Shown here piece by piece: positions 16,432 to 27,961 of a stretch of 64,000 nt of DNA. Under the pieces are notes generated by a model, which was not told the DNA's origin, made no database searches, and saw nothing but the letters and a program-made list of their open reading frames with translations. The translations under genes were made by a program, and so were the position numbers. This stretch comes from Corallococcus macrosporus DSM 14697. GTDB taxonomy: Bacteria; Myxococcota; Myxococcia; Myxococcales; Myxococcaceae. Position 1 is the stretch's first letter; each line of letters opens with the position of its first letter. The stretch covers positions 2,148,501-2,212,500 of the forward strand of contig NZ_CP022203.1 of assembly GCF_002305895.1 (NCBI RefSeq), read 5' to 3'.

Positions 16432-18189
16432 ATGTCATATCTGCTCCCAAGCTGGCTCGCAGCGCCAGCCGCCGCATTGCGCGCCGGATTGGTGATGGCA
16501 CTGGCCGCCAGCACCCTCGGCGCTTGTCGCGACAACGACCCGCCGCCCAACGTGCCGCCGGTGGCCCGCGACACCCGCGTCGAGACGGTGGAAGACACGC
16601 CCCTCGAGGTGGACCTGCCGGCCAGCGGCAACGGGGCGCTCACTTTCACCATCGTCGATGCACCGGACCACGGCACGTTGAGTGAAATCAGCGCCAATGG
16701 CTCCCTCACCTACACTCCCGGCGCCGACTACCATGGCGAAGACGCGCTCATCTTTCGCGCCACCAACCGCCAGGGCCAGAGCGCCCAGGCCACGGTGACC
16801 ATCACCATCACCCCCGTGAATGACGCGCCGACGCTCTCCGCGGTGGCAAACCAGTCCATCTCCGAGGACAGCTCGACTGGAGGCCTGGCCTTCACCCTGA
16901 GCGACGTGGAGACCGACCCCGATGGCCTCGTGGTCACCGCGACGTCCTCCAACACCGCCCTGGTGCCGAACGCCCCCGAGAACCTCCTCTTTGGAGGCTC
17001 CAGCACCAGCCGCACCCTCACGGTGGTTCCCGCCGCCAACGCCAGTGGCTCCACCACCATCACCCTGTTGGTGAATGATGGCGCCGATACCACCTCCAGC
17101 ACCTTCACGGTGGAGGTCACCGAGGTGAACGACGTTCCCACCATTTCCACGGTGGCCGACCAGCGCATCCCTGCTGGCGGTTCGACCGGCGACCTGGCCT
17201 TCACCGTGGACGACGTGGAGACCGCCGCTGACAGCCTCACGGTCATCGCCACGTCGTCCAATACCGACCTGGTGCCCAACGACCCCGCGAACCTCATCCT
17301 GGGCGGCTCCGGCGCCGGCCGCACCCTCTCCGTCGTCCCCACCGCCAACGCCAGCGGCTCCACCACCATCACCCTCTCGGTGGGTGATGGCGCGGATGCC
17401 AGCTCCACCTCCTTCACGGTGGACGTCACCGGCCCCGCGAGCCTCTACTGGATGACTGCCGCCGGCTCACTGTGGCGGGTTGACGTGAACGGCGCGAATG
17501 CCATTGAGCTCGCGACCGGCCTCAGCGGCACATCTTCCATCGCAACCGACCCGGTCAACCGTACCCTCTTCTACTCGCGCGACAGCGCAATCGTTCGAGC
17601 GGACAGTGATGGTGCGAACCCGGTCACTGTCGTGGCGAACGGAGGTTACCCCAGCGGGCTGGCGGTCGATTCGACGAACCGCAAGCTGTACTGGTCCGAC
17701 TTCAACGGAAGCCGGGTCATGCGCGCGGAGCTGGATGGCAGCAATCCCACGCAGGTCGTCGGTGGCATCGGCAGCCCGTCTGCCGTCGCGATCGATGTTC
17801 CGAATGGCAAGGCGTATGTCATTACCTATAACAACACCATCCTCGTACGGTTCAATCTGGATGGGAGCAACCTGGAGACCGTCGCTTCAAGCCTGGGCGG
17901 ACAGGGCGTGGGCCTGGCGGTCGATTCGAGCGGTGGGAAGGTGTACTACTCGACCCGCGGCAACAGCATCTATGCCGCCAATCTGGACGGCTCCAACGTC
18001 ACCACCCTGGTGACCAACCAGACCACGGTGCATGGGATTGCCATTGATGTCACGGCCGGGCGGCTGTATTGGGCGGATTGGCTGGGGGCCGCGCTTCGGA
18101 GCGCCAATCTGGCCGACGGCAGCGATATCCAGGACGTGAACTCGGGCAGCGCCAGGAACCTGGGGCTGGCCTGGATGCCCGCGCCGTAG
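16432..18189 (+). CDS. Lipoprotein with cadherin/Ig-like repeats and a YWTD-type beta-propeller
   Basis: A 585-residue secreted lipoprotein. ATG 16432 has GAGG seven bases upstream. The signal ends at AASTLGAC. Residues about 45-120 are a cadherin-like tandem domain (LTFTIVDAPDHGTLSE, YTPGADYHGEDALIFRATN). Two near-identical 95-residue Ig-like repeats follow, each with ISxxAxQ, LVPN and ANASGSTTITL. The C-terminal 250 residues are a low-density-lipoprotein-receptor-style propeller with LYWSDFNG, VYYSTRGN and LYWADWLG blades. This suggests surface adhesion or binding. The two Ig repeats appear to be an internal duplication. Confidence 0.85.
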   Translation: MSYLLPSWLAAPAAALRAGLVMALAASTLGACRDNDPPPNVPPVARDTRVETVEDTPLEVDLPASGNGALTFTIVDAPDHGTLSEISANGSLTYTPGADYHGEDALIFRATNRQGQSAQATVTITITPVNDAPTLSAVANQSISEDSSTGGLAFTLSDVETDPDGLVVTATSSNTALVPNAPENLLFGGSSTSRTLTVVPAANASGSTTITLLVNDGADTTSSTFTVEVTEVNDVPTISTVADQRIPAGGSTGDLAFTVDDVETAADSLTVIATSSNTDLVPNDPANLILGGSGAGRTLSVVPTANASGSTTITLSVGDGADASSTSFTVDVTGPASLYWMTAAGSLWRVDVNGANAIELATGLSGTSSIATDPVNRTLFYSRDSAIVRADSDGANPVTVVANGGYPSGLAVDSTNRKLYWSDFNGSRVMRAELDGSNPTQVVGGIGSPSAVAIDVPNGKAYVITYNNTILVRFNLDGSNLETVASSLGGQGVGLAVDSSGGKVYYSTRGNSIYAANLDGSNVTTLVTNQTTVHGIAIDVTAGRLYWADWLGAALRSANLADGSDIQDVNSGSARNLGLAWMPAP

Positions 18190-18377
18190 TCGGGAGCAGG
18201 TGCGCAGCAGCGTCGCCATGGGCAACGACGTGGTTGCGGTGGGTGGAGGGGGCACGGGTCATCGTTGCCCCCGTGGTGTCATTGAGGAACGGGCGCGTGC
18301 GTGCGGATTGTCCACGAAGAGCGTCGCTTTGCTGTTACCTTTCCCTCACTTCCCGCGAGCCAAGGAGTTATTGCACG

Positions 18378-18989
18378 ATGCGTTTCTTTAAACGGGCTGT
18401 CTATCTTTGTGCCGCCGTTCTCCTCCCTGCCTGTGGCGGAGGAGACGGGGTGGCCGGGCAGGATGACGCGCTGGCGCAGCAAGAGGCGGCGGCGTCCTCC
18501 GTGGCGCGTGACGGATGCATCTACAGCATCTCCGCCTACCCACAGCCGAACGTGACGCCGACTGTCTATGACGTCAAGCTCTTCCGCCAGCCCATCCCGA
18601 CATGTGTGTATGGTTATGGCAGCGTGACCCTGGGGACGTCCGTCGTCTATGAGCCGACGCGGTCGGTGGCTATGAACGCGCTGGGAATCGCCGCGAGCTA
18701 CACCAAGAAGTCGAGCCTCAGCGGCAGCGCGCCCATCACCCTCAGCGTGCACCATGTGGACCCGGCCACGCTGACCGTCATCCGGAGCAGCAGCTTGGGC
18801 GTCTACCTGGGAGCGGGCAACATCGTGTCGGAGAACGTGGCGATTGCCGCGGACGGCACCACGGTCACCGTCTCGGGCTCGAAGACCGGCGTCATCTGGG
18901 GAGAGAGCGGCAGCGGGAGCCACTACACCGCGACGTTCCCGGACTTCTTCACCAGCACCACGCCGCCGACAGTCGCTGCGTTCCCGTGA
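18378..18989 (+). CDS. Small secreted lipoprotein of unknown function
   Basis: A 203-residue protein with AAGGAG about ten bases before ATG 18378. The signal is MRFFKRAVYLCAAVLLPAC with Cys19 lipidated, followed by a Gly/Asp linker. The mature part is beta-rich and Ser/Thr-rich (SVTLGTSVVYEPTRS, ITLSVHHVDPATLTVI, TTVTVSGSKTGVIWGES), with two Cys near residues 52 and 77. It follows the Ig/YWTD lipoprotein by 188 bp on the same strand. No family is recognised. Confidence 0.7.
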   Translation: MRFFKRAVYLCAAVLLPACGGGDGVAGQDDALAQQEAAASSVARDGCIYSISAYPQPNVTPTVYDVKLFRQPIPTCVYGYGSVTLGTSVVYEPTRSVAMNALGIAASYTKKSSLSGSAPITLSVHHVDPATLTVIRSSSLGVYLGAGNIVSENVAIAADGTTVTVSGSKTGVIWGESGSGSHYTATFPDFFTSTTPPTVAAFP

Positions 18990-19124
18990 GGCCTCGCGTC
19001 GCGCCTCGTGGCCCGAAGTGCGGCCGGACCCGTCACGGGTATCGAAGAGCTCGCGCCAGCGGTCCACGAGGGCGACCGCGCCAGGGGCAGGGGAGGAGGA
19101 GGCACAGCCCGGGCCTCCCCGGCA

Positions 19125-19604
19125 TCACCCGCCGCCCGCGCCGCTTCGCAGCAGCAGGGCGGCGCGCTTGATGGCGGCGCGGATGCGGACATAGGTGCCG
19201 CAGCGGCAGACGTTGTCGTTCATCGCCGCGTCGATGTCCGCGTCAGTGGGCTGGGCGTTCTTCTTGAGCAGCGCCACTGCGGCCATGACCTGCCCCGGCT
19301 GGCAGAAGCCGCACTGGGCCACGTCCTCGTCCATCCACGCCTGCTGCACGGGATGCAGGCCCTGGGCGCCCAGCCCCTCGATGGTGACCACCTCGCGGCC
19401 AGACAGCCCTCCCACCGGGTGGATACAGGGGCGGAAGGCCTCGCCGTCCAGGTGGCTGGTGCACGCCCCGCATACGCCCACGCCGCAGCCGTACTTCGGG
19501 CCCGTCACGCCCAGCACGTCGCGCAGCACCCACAGCAGCGACAGGTCCTCGGGCGCCTCCACCGACACCGTCTGCCCATTGAGGATGAACTGGTGTGCCG
19601 CCAT
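19125..19604 (-). CDS. iorA: 2Fe-2S small subunit, isoquinoline 1-oxidoreductase (IorA)-type
   Basis: A 159-residue protein with both iron-sulfur domains of the xanthine oxidase family small subunit. The plant-type 2Fe-2S loop is [16 protein letters not shown] with a further Cys in FRPCIHP. The C-terminal four-helix cluster is [14 protein letters not shown] and [12 protein letters not shown]. It would pass electrons from the molybdenum subunit encoded immediately upstream. That partner gene appears broken, so this protein may lack a functional partner. The substrate is unknown; the symbol denotes the family only. Confidence 0.9.
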   Translation of the reverse strand: MAAHQFILNGQTVSVEAPEDLSLLWVLRDVLGVTGPKYGCGVGVCGACTSHLDGEAFRPCIHPVGGLSGREVVTIEGLGAQGLHPVQQAWMDEDVAQCGFCQPGQVMAAVALLKKNAQPTDADIDAAMNDNVCRCGTYVRIRAAIKRAALLLRSGAGGG

Positions 19605-19606
19605 GC

Positions 19607-21540
19607 TCAGACTCCCTCGTCAAGGATGGGAAAGCGGGTGGGCATGGCGCCTCGCGCCCGGGCAATGGCGTTGGTCAGGGCCGCCGCCGCGCTGGGATAG
19701 CCGAGCTCCCCCACGCCGCCCACCCGGTCATCCGAGCGGACCAAGTGCACCTGGATGTCGGACGGGACGTGCTTCATGCGCATCCAGTGATAGTCCGCGA
19801 AGCTGCCCTCGCGCACCGCGCCCGCGTCGATGTGGATTCCCGCGCTCAGCGTGGTGGACATCGCGTCCACCGCCGCGCCCTGGAGTTGGGCCTCGATGCC
19901 CTTGGGGTTGATGGGCAGGCCGACATCCGCGGCGATGACGATGCGCAGCACCCGGGGCGTCTCTCCGGTGACGTCCACTTCGATGAGGTGGGCGATGGCG
20001 CTGTCCCACTCCTCGAGGACGGCGACGCCCTGGGCGACACCGGGTGGCAGGCTTCGGCCCCACTGTCCCTGCGTGGTGACCTTGTCCAGCACCGCCTTGA
20101 GGCGATTCGAGGTGAGCCGCTCGCGTCGCAGCGCGACGGGGTCCACCTGGAGCTCGCGGGCCAGCTCGTCGACGAAGACTTCGTTGGACACGCCCACCTG
20201 GCTGGTGAACACCGAGCGGAACGACGCGGTGGGAATCGGAATCGCCACGTCGCGCAGCTCGTGGCTCACCCATCCGAAGCCGTAGGGGAGCTTCTGGGAG
20301 AGCGCGAAGAAGACCGCGCTGGTGACCTCGGGCAGGACCTCGCCGGCCAGCGCGGTGAGGGCGTCACCGAAGCCGTGGGGGAACTCCACGGTGGGAATGG
20401 CGGCGCGGTGATTCCAGCCAAGGACGCGCCCGCCCGGGCCACCTCGCGCTGCGCGTATTTGGGGTCCTGCGCCCCCAGCCAGACCTCCGCCTGTTCACCT
20501 TGCACGCGGGCCGTGCAGCTCTGCGTCTCCATGGCCGCGTGCGCCAGGTAGGGAAAGTCGAAGCGTCCCTCCAGCGTGCGGGTGGTGAACAGCGGCGGCA
20601 GGGGCCTTGGGCCGATGCCGTCGCGCAGGCGGGCCTGGATGTCCGCGTCCGACAGCGCGCTGGCGGGGCCGGGCGTCCAGGTGATGCGCAGCGCCGCGCG
20701 CGCCGCGAGCGCCTGTCCGAAGGTCCGGGCCACCACCGCCACGCCGGTGCCCAGGGGCACCACCGCCACCACGCCGGGCATCGTCCGCGCCGAGGCATCG
20801 TCGACCGACTGGACGGTGCCGCGCAGCGTGGGGGGGCGGGCCACCACCGTCGGCAGCGCCTCGGGGATGTCCAGGTCCAGGGCATATCGCGCGGCGCCCG
20901 TGACGATGTCCCTCGCGTCGATGCGCCCGGTGGGCTGGCCCACCAGCTTGAACCGGCTCACGGGCCTGGGCTGGGTGGAGACGGCGGGGAGCAGCACGCG
21001 AGCGGCGTCCTCCGCCAGCTCACCATAGCCGGCCTGCCGCCCGTCGGGCGCGCTCACCACGCCGTGCGAGGTGGTGAGGGTGTGGGCCAGGACGCGCCAG
21101 CGCAGCGCCGCGGCGGTGATCAGCCGTGCTCGGGCCTCCGCCGCCGCGGCGCGCAGGGGGCCGGTGAGGAAGCGCATCGTCGACGACAGGCCGGTGAGCT
21201 GGATGACCCAGCGAGGGTCCGCGTCGGCGCTGCGCACGTCGACCTTGTCGAGCGCCAGGTCGAGCTCCTCGGCGACGAGCATGGCCACGGCCGTGGTGAT
21301 GCCCTGGCCCATCTCCGTGCGAGGCAGGGTGGTGACGACGCGCCCATCGTCCTGGACGGCGAGATAGAGGCTCAGCGCCGTGGTCGCCCCTTCGGAGGGC
21401 TCCGCCGCCTCGGCCTCGGGCACGTCGAGCCCCAGCCGGGCGGCAATCATCAACGTGGGAGAGGCCATGACCCACGTCAGGAAACGACGGCGGTCCAGCC
21501 CCTCGGAAACGGTCGCGTCTGGTTTGAGCGTGTCCGCCAT
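19607..21540 (-). pseudogene. iorB: Molybdopterin-binding large subunit (IorB-type), internal deletion and frameshift
   Basis: From ATG 21540 the protein begins with a Tat-like signal (LDRRRFLTWVMASPTLMIAARLG) and continues as an IorB-type aldehyde oxidase-family subunit (LPRTEMGQGITTAVAMLVAE, IVTGAARYALDL, VWLGAQDPKYAQREVA). At about 20430-20440 the frame is lost; the continuation (GRVLGWNHRAAIPTVEF to RFPILDEGV) is in another frame ending at 19607. Joining them gives about 645 residues, short of the usual 720-750, and the expected GGGFGRR pterin motif with the REDDM-type segment is missing. This looks like a deletion of roughly 90 codons, probably inactivating. Confidence 0.75.
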
Positions 21541-21706
21541 GGGGCAAAGGTTCTCACACTCTCCGCGTGGGCCCAACGGCACGAAGCCGAGCGTTCACCC
21601 GTCTGACATGCGTACCGTTCGCGCGAGGACTGTGCAGCCTGGTCCCCACGCATCAGCGCCGCGGCGCTCCAATCGAAGCATCACCCGCCAAGGTCTGCGT
21701 CGTGCC

Positions 21707-22393
21707 TCATGTCGCAGAGGCACGTCGAAGTGCAGCCGCCAGCTCCGCGAGCGCGCGCTGCTGTGCGGTGGATGTCCGGACCGCGGGGCGCACGCGCTGA
21801 ATCATCGCGAGGGCTTCCCGTTCGTCTGGAGCGTCGCCTCGGGCGACGAGGAGCGCGGCCGCAATCATGCCGGTGCGTCCATGCCCCTGTGCGCAATGGA
21901 CGTAGATGGGACCGGGGATGGTCGCCAGTTCGAGGAGGACCGGTGCCACTTCTTCGGCTGGGAGCGTCGAGGCGTCCAGAATGGGCAGCGACACATATCG
22001 GCACGCTCCGCGTATCCCGTCCGGCTCGATGAACTCGGCGGTCAGGTCGAGCACGACGGTGACGCCCTCGGGCAGCTCGCCAGGCAGCAGCCTGCGTCCA
22101 ACCACGACGTCCGGCACCACCCTGTCGTGCGGCCTCTCTCTTGAGAGGAGCCTGACCAGGCGCCAGGTACCCCACGTGAGCAGCAGGTACGGCAGGAGCA
22201 TGAGTACCGTGACGGGCTGCATCCGACCATCCGGGCGCTTTCCGAGAACCTTCGGGCCGGCCCCTGCATAGGCGAGTGCCACGAGGAGGAAGCTCACCGC
22301 AGGCCACATCAGCAACAGTCCGGCCCCTTGGAGCATCCTCGCCAGGAAGGACAGGAGTGCTGCCGCGATGGCGAAGACAGACGCGTAGGCCAT
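21707..22393 (-). CDS. Membrane-anchored dual-specificity/tyrosine phosphatase
   Basis: A 228-residue protein with two or three N-terminal hydrophobic helices (ASVFAIAAALLSFLARM, PAVSFLLVALAYAGAG, VLMLLPYLLLTWGTW) and a C-terminal phosphatase domain. The catalytic P-loop is HCAQGHGRTG, matching HC-x5-R, and a likely general acid lies in LPILDAS. The start at 22393 has GAGGG nine bases upstream. The frame is open to 22633, but that part has no clear start signal. The architecture resembles membrane lipid or protein phosphatases; the substrate is unknown. Confidence 0.78.
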   Translation of the reverse strand: MAYASVFAIAAALLSFLARMLQGAGLLLMWPAVSFLLVALAYAGAGPKVLGKRPDGRMQPVTVLMLLPYLLLTWGTWRLVRLLSRERPHDRVVPDVVVGRRLLPGELPEGVTVVLDLTAEFIEPDGIRGACRYVSLPILDASTLPAEEVAPVLLELATIPGPIYVHCAQGHGRTGMIAAALLVARGDAPDEREALAMIQRVRPAVRTSTAQQRALAELAAALRRASAT

Positions 22394-22864
22394 GTGGCGG
22401 ATACCCTCGCACATGAAGGCGTCGAGGGAAATAGACTGCACGTCATCACTCGCGCGCACGAGGACCGCGTCTATCTGCGTCTCGCGGACGCGCTCCAGGA
22501 GGCCGGAGTACGGAAACACCTGACGCAGCCATCGAACTTCACCGCGCTGCACAACCCGCTTCGGCTTCTTGACGTGGATACGACGATAAAGGCGCAGCTC
22601 GCGGCGCACACCGTTCAACTGTGGGCGTGGCACCGCCTGCTATTGCGACCCGGGGAGTTCTTCCGTGCATGAGCCAAGGCTCCGTCCAAGGGGGCCTGGG
22701 TCGGAGGAAAGGCGTCCGAGCCTCGAAATCACTCGGCATCGCCGGCACGGGACGCTGACGCCCTCGCGCGGCTCGCTCACTCGCCATGACGTCCTCCCTG
22801 ATTGGACTTGATGTAGCCATGATTCAGCGACTGAATTCCGGGTAGGTACACATGAGGTTCCGAC

Positions 22865-23233
22865 ATGCGCAAAGTCTCGACGCCCACCCTGCTTCTCTCG
22901 ATCTGCGCCGTCGGCATCATCATGGCCGTTGGAGCGACGTGGTGGATGGGCAGGACGAGCATCCTCTTCGTCAATGCGTCGGGACGAGAGCTGCGGAGTC
23001 TGGAGGTGAAGTTCCCGGGACGCACATGCCGTTACGAAGGACTCGCCCCGCAAGCCGAAGTCCGGTGTGAGGGGCGGGCGGACGGGGATGGCTCCGTCGA
23101 GGTCTCGTACCGTTTCGAAGAAGGGGCCGAACCCGGCGTGTCTGCGACGGTGTACGTCAATCCCACGCTGGGATGGCGGGGCTCCATGGTGCTGCGGCCT
23201 GATGGCACCATCGACGCCACCGGGGCTCGGTGA
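22865..23233 (+). CDS. Small single-pass membrane or secreted protein
   Basis: A 122-residue protein with an N-terminal hydrophobic segment (LLLSICAVGIIMAVGATWWM) and a beta-rich domain carrying two Cys (GRTCRYEGL, EVRCEGRA). The rest reads SVEVSYRFEEGAEPGVSATV. It could be a signal-anchored periplasmic protein with one disulfide. It is the only plus-strand gene in this stretch and has no evident operon. A short ATTCAG/CTGAAT inverted repeat lies 30 bp upstream. The function is not recognised. Confidence 0.6.
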   Translation: MRKVSTPTLLLSICAVGIIMAVGATWWMGRTSILFVNASGRELRSLEVKFPGRTCRYEGLAPQAEVRCEGRADGDGSVEVSYRFEEGAEPGVSATVYVNPTLGWRGSMVLRPDGTIDATGAR

Positions 23234-23521
23234 CGCACGGCCGGATGTGGCCTTGGCGAACCTCTGGCTCAGCGACCGAGCCTTGGGCAGGCGTCGGTGG
23301 CTGTGGGGGCGCATCACGGAGGTTGGGGTGGGTTGTGTGAAAGCTCATGCTGCCACGTGGAGCGCCACCGCTCACACCGTTGGCACTGTGCCGCCCAAAG
23401 TCGAGTGCCACATGCCCGAGTGGGGACAGTCGCTCTGCCCGGCGCTCGACGAACTCCTGACGTGGGCGGAGAAGCGGCCAACGCCCAAGCGCCCACGGCC
23501 GCCTTGGCCACAGGCGACGCT
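23234..23521. other. Intergenic region without a recognised gene
   Basis: About 290 bp between two converging genes. Both strands have open frames, but none shows a start signal or known domain. I see no convincing terminator hairpin with a U-tract. Confidence 0.4.
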
Positions 23522-24958
23522 TCAGCCTTGCGCCTTGAGCAGCTCAATGAGGCGCACGAAGTCCGTCAGGTGGCGGGTGACGGTGAAGTGGGCGCGGACG
23601 TGTTCATGGGCACGGCGGCCCAGGAGGGCCGCGCGCTCGGGAGCCTCCAGGAGCGAGCGTACCGCGCCCGCGAACTCCGCCCGGTCCCCCGGGTCGCGCA
23701 CGAGCAGGCCGTTCTCCCCGTGGACGACCTGGTCTTGGAGCCCGCCCACCGCGCTCGCCACCACGGGGCGTGCCTTCCACATGGCCTCGGTGATTGTGAG
23801 CCCGAAGCCCTCCTGGAGGCTCTTTTGCGCAACGATCGCCGCGTGGCGCTGGAGCGCGTTGACGATAGCGGCGTTCTCCTCGAGGTCCGTCATGGGGAGG
23901 CACGCCAGGTGGACGCGCTGGCGCACGAAGTGGGACTGCTGGCGCCACAGGGCGAGGACGTCCTGAAGCGTGGCCGCTGCATCCGGGTCGTCCGCGACAG
24001 AAGTGACGGCTGGACCGGCGAGCACCAGCTCCGCGCGCAGGTTGGGTGACTGTCGCAGGAGCAGCGCGAACGCGCTCAGTACGCCCGCTGGGTCCTTCAG
24101 CGGATCCCACCGAGATATCTGTACCACCAGGGGAACGTCAGGGGATGGCTCGGTGCCCAACTGCATGATGTCCGCGCATCGCGACACGCGCGCCGTTACC
24201 CCGTCCGCGCGGGTAAAGATGGGCTCGGGCGAGCCCGGTGTCCCACGCAGCAGGCCGGTATTGGCCAGGATGGCGCGCGCGACCTCGGGCGTCATGGGCT
24301 GGTTCTTGACCGCGAAGATGTCGATGGAGGGCTGGATGACGAGCGCGCGGTCCGCGCACTGGGGCGGGACATAGGCCGCTCGGGTGAAGATGGTGAGCCG
24401 GGCCGCGGCCAGCCCTGGCGCGAGGAACTCCCATGCTCGTGTCACCTCTGCGTTGGGCGTGTCCCGGCCTATGTGACAGCGCCAGACGACGTGGGCGCCC
24501 ACCGCCGCCAAGGCGGGCGCCAGCCCACAGGTCTGCGGGTCATGCAGCAGGACCACGTCCCCTGGCTGCACCAGGACAAGCAGCTCCTCTGCATTGTCGC
24601 GGAGCACCTCGTCGTACCGCTCGTGCTCGGCCGCTCCCAGCGGTGAGCCATCCCCTCGCGAACCATGCAACGCATGATGCAGCCGCTTGGTGATGTGGAA
24701 GAACTCTGGCGTCCCGGTGAGCACGAGCCAGTGTGCATCCACGCTCGCTCCTCGAGCGTAGGCAACCAGCCGGGGGACTATCTCCGCCACGCCACCCCCC
24801 TTGGCCGTGGAGCTGATGTTCCAGAAGGCTCGGCCTGCCATGAGGGCCCGGGCCTTCACGGCCTGGGCTTGAAGCGTGCTCCAACGGGCCGCATCCATCT
24901 CACGCTCGAAGCGTGCCAAGGGCTCGGCCTGAACGTGCACCTCGAAAGGCTTGAGCAT
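23522..24958 (-). CDS. GT4 glycosyltransferase, trehalose synthase (TreT)-like
   Basis: A 478-residue two-domain GT-B enzyme. The N-terminal half has FWNISSTAKGGGVAEIVPRL and VVLLHDPQTCGLAPAL, typical of TreT-like trehalose synthases that join NDP-glucose and glucose. The C-terminal half has VVQISRWDPLKDPAGVL and the donor-site EGFGLTITEAMWKARPVVAS with the E-x7-E layout. A role in trehalose or related disaccharide synthesis, perhaps for osmotic stress, follows from the family. It lies downstream of the P1B-5 ATPase on the same strand, 225 bp away, so co-transcription is possible but unproven. Confidence 0.83.
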   Translation of the reverse strand: MLKPFEVHVQAEPLARFEREMDAARWSTLQAQAVKARALMAGRAFWNISSTAKGGGVAEIVPRLVAYARGASVDAHWLVLTGTPEFFHITKRLHHALHGSRGDGSPLGAAEHERYDEVLRDNAEELLVLVQPGDVVLLHDPQTCGLAPALAAVGAHVVWRCHIGRDTPNAEVTRAWEFLAPGLAAARLTIFTRAAYVPPQCADRALVIQPSIDIFAVKNQPMTPEVARAILANTGLLRGTPGSPEPIFTRADGVTARVSRCADIMQLGTEPSPDVPLVVQISRWDPLKDPAGVLSAFALLLRQSPNLRAELVLAGPAVTSVADDPDAAATLQDVLALWRQQSHFVRQRVHLACLPMTDLEENAAIVNALQRHAAIVAQKSLQEGFGLTITEAMWKARPVVASAVGGLQDQVVHGENGLLVRDPGDRAEFAGAVRSLLEAPERAALLGRRAHEHVRAHFTVTRHLTDFVRLIELLKAQG

Positions 24959-25183
24959 CGGACCTCCGGCAGGGACTCCCAGAGAAACTCAGGGCTGCTG
25001 GTTCTCGCCACGGAAGACGGTTGCTCGCATCCCTCCTCAAGAGCTGCGGCCTGAGGCCACGTCCCCACAAACCTCGGGCTCCTGTTTTCAACGCGCAAGA
25101 AGACCCGCCGGAAGGTCTCCTGGTTGGGTGGAGTCGCGCAGCGACCGAGCACTGGGGCGCATACCGCCTTCCCTCCTGCCCGT

Positions 25184-27448
<2,265 letters not shown>

Positions 27449-27961
27449 CTGCCTCCGCGATTGGGCGTCCTTGCTGTCAATACGGACAAGGTGGGGTCGT
27501 GGCGGCTGTACCCCGAGCGATGTCACGGCAGTGCCTGCCCGGCCGCAGCCAGCGCAACCCGAGCAGGCTTCAAGCACGATTTGGTGAGCATGCCTCTTCA
27601 CCTGGACATGCTCTTCGAGGTGAGCAACGGCGTCACTCAACGTCAGGGCGGACGCGAGGGAGAGGACAGCGCGCCGTGCCTCAGGGCCGAGACATCGCTG
27701 CATGAAGTGCAGTCATCCGGTCCCGAGGTGGGCGCACCGGGGCTGTGTGGCGCGATCCGCGGCCCCGGTGTGCGCATGCGCCTGGACCTCCCTTCGTCGC
27801 GGAGGCCGCGGCGGAGGGGCCGGCATCATGCTCACCGCCATGCACGCTCCACGACCCGCAAACGCTTGCCGCTACGACACGAGGACGCACCCTCGCGAAG
27901 GCGCCTCGTCATGCCTGGCCATGGTGGGTGGGCGCCCACTCGAAGTCGCGAGGGATTTCTC

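Noticed and set aside
22394-22633. N-terminal extension of the phosphatase frame
   Set aside because: No RBS at the upstream ATGs, and ATG 22393 has GAGGG at good spacing. The extension cannot be excluded.
22420-22672. Plus-strand frame ending LLLRPGEFFRA opposite the phosphatase start
   Set aside because: Composition is plausible but there is no start signal or known domain; it may be a fragment.
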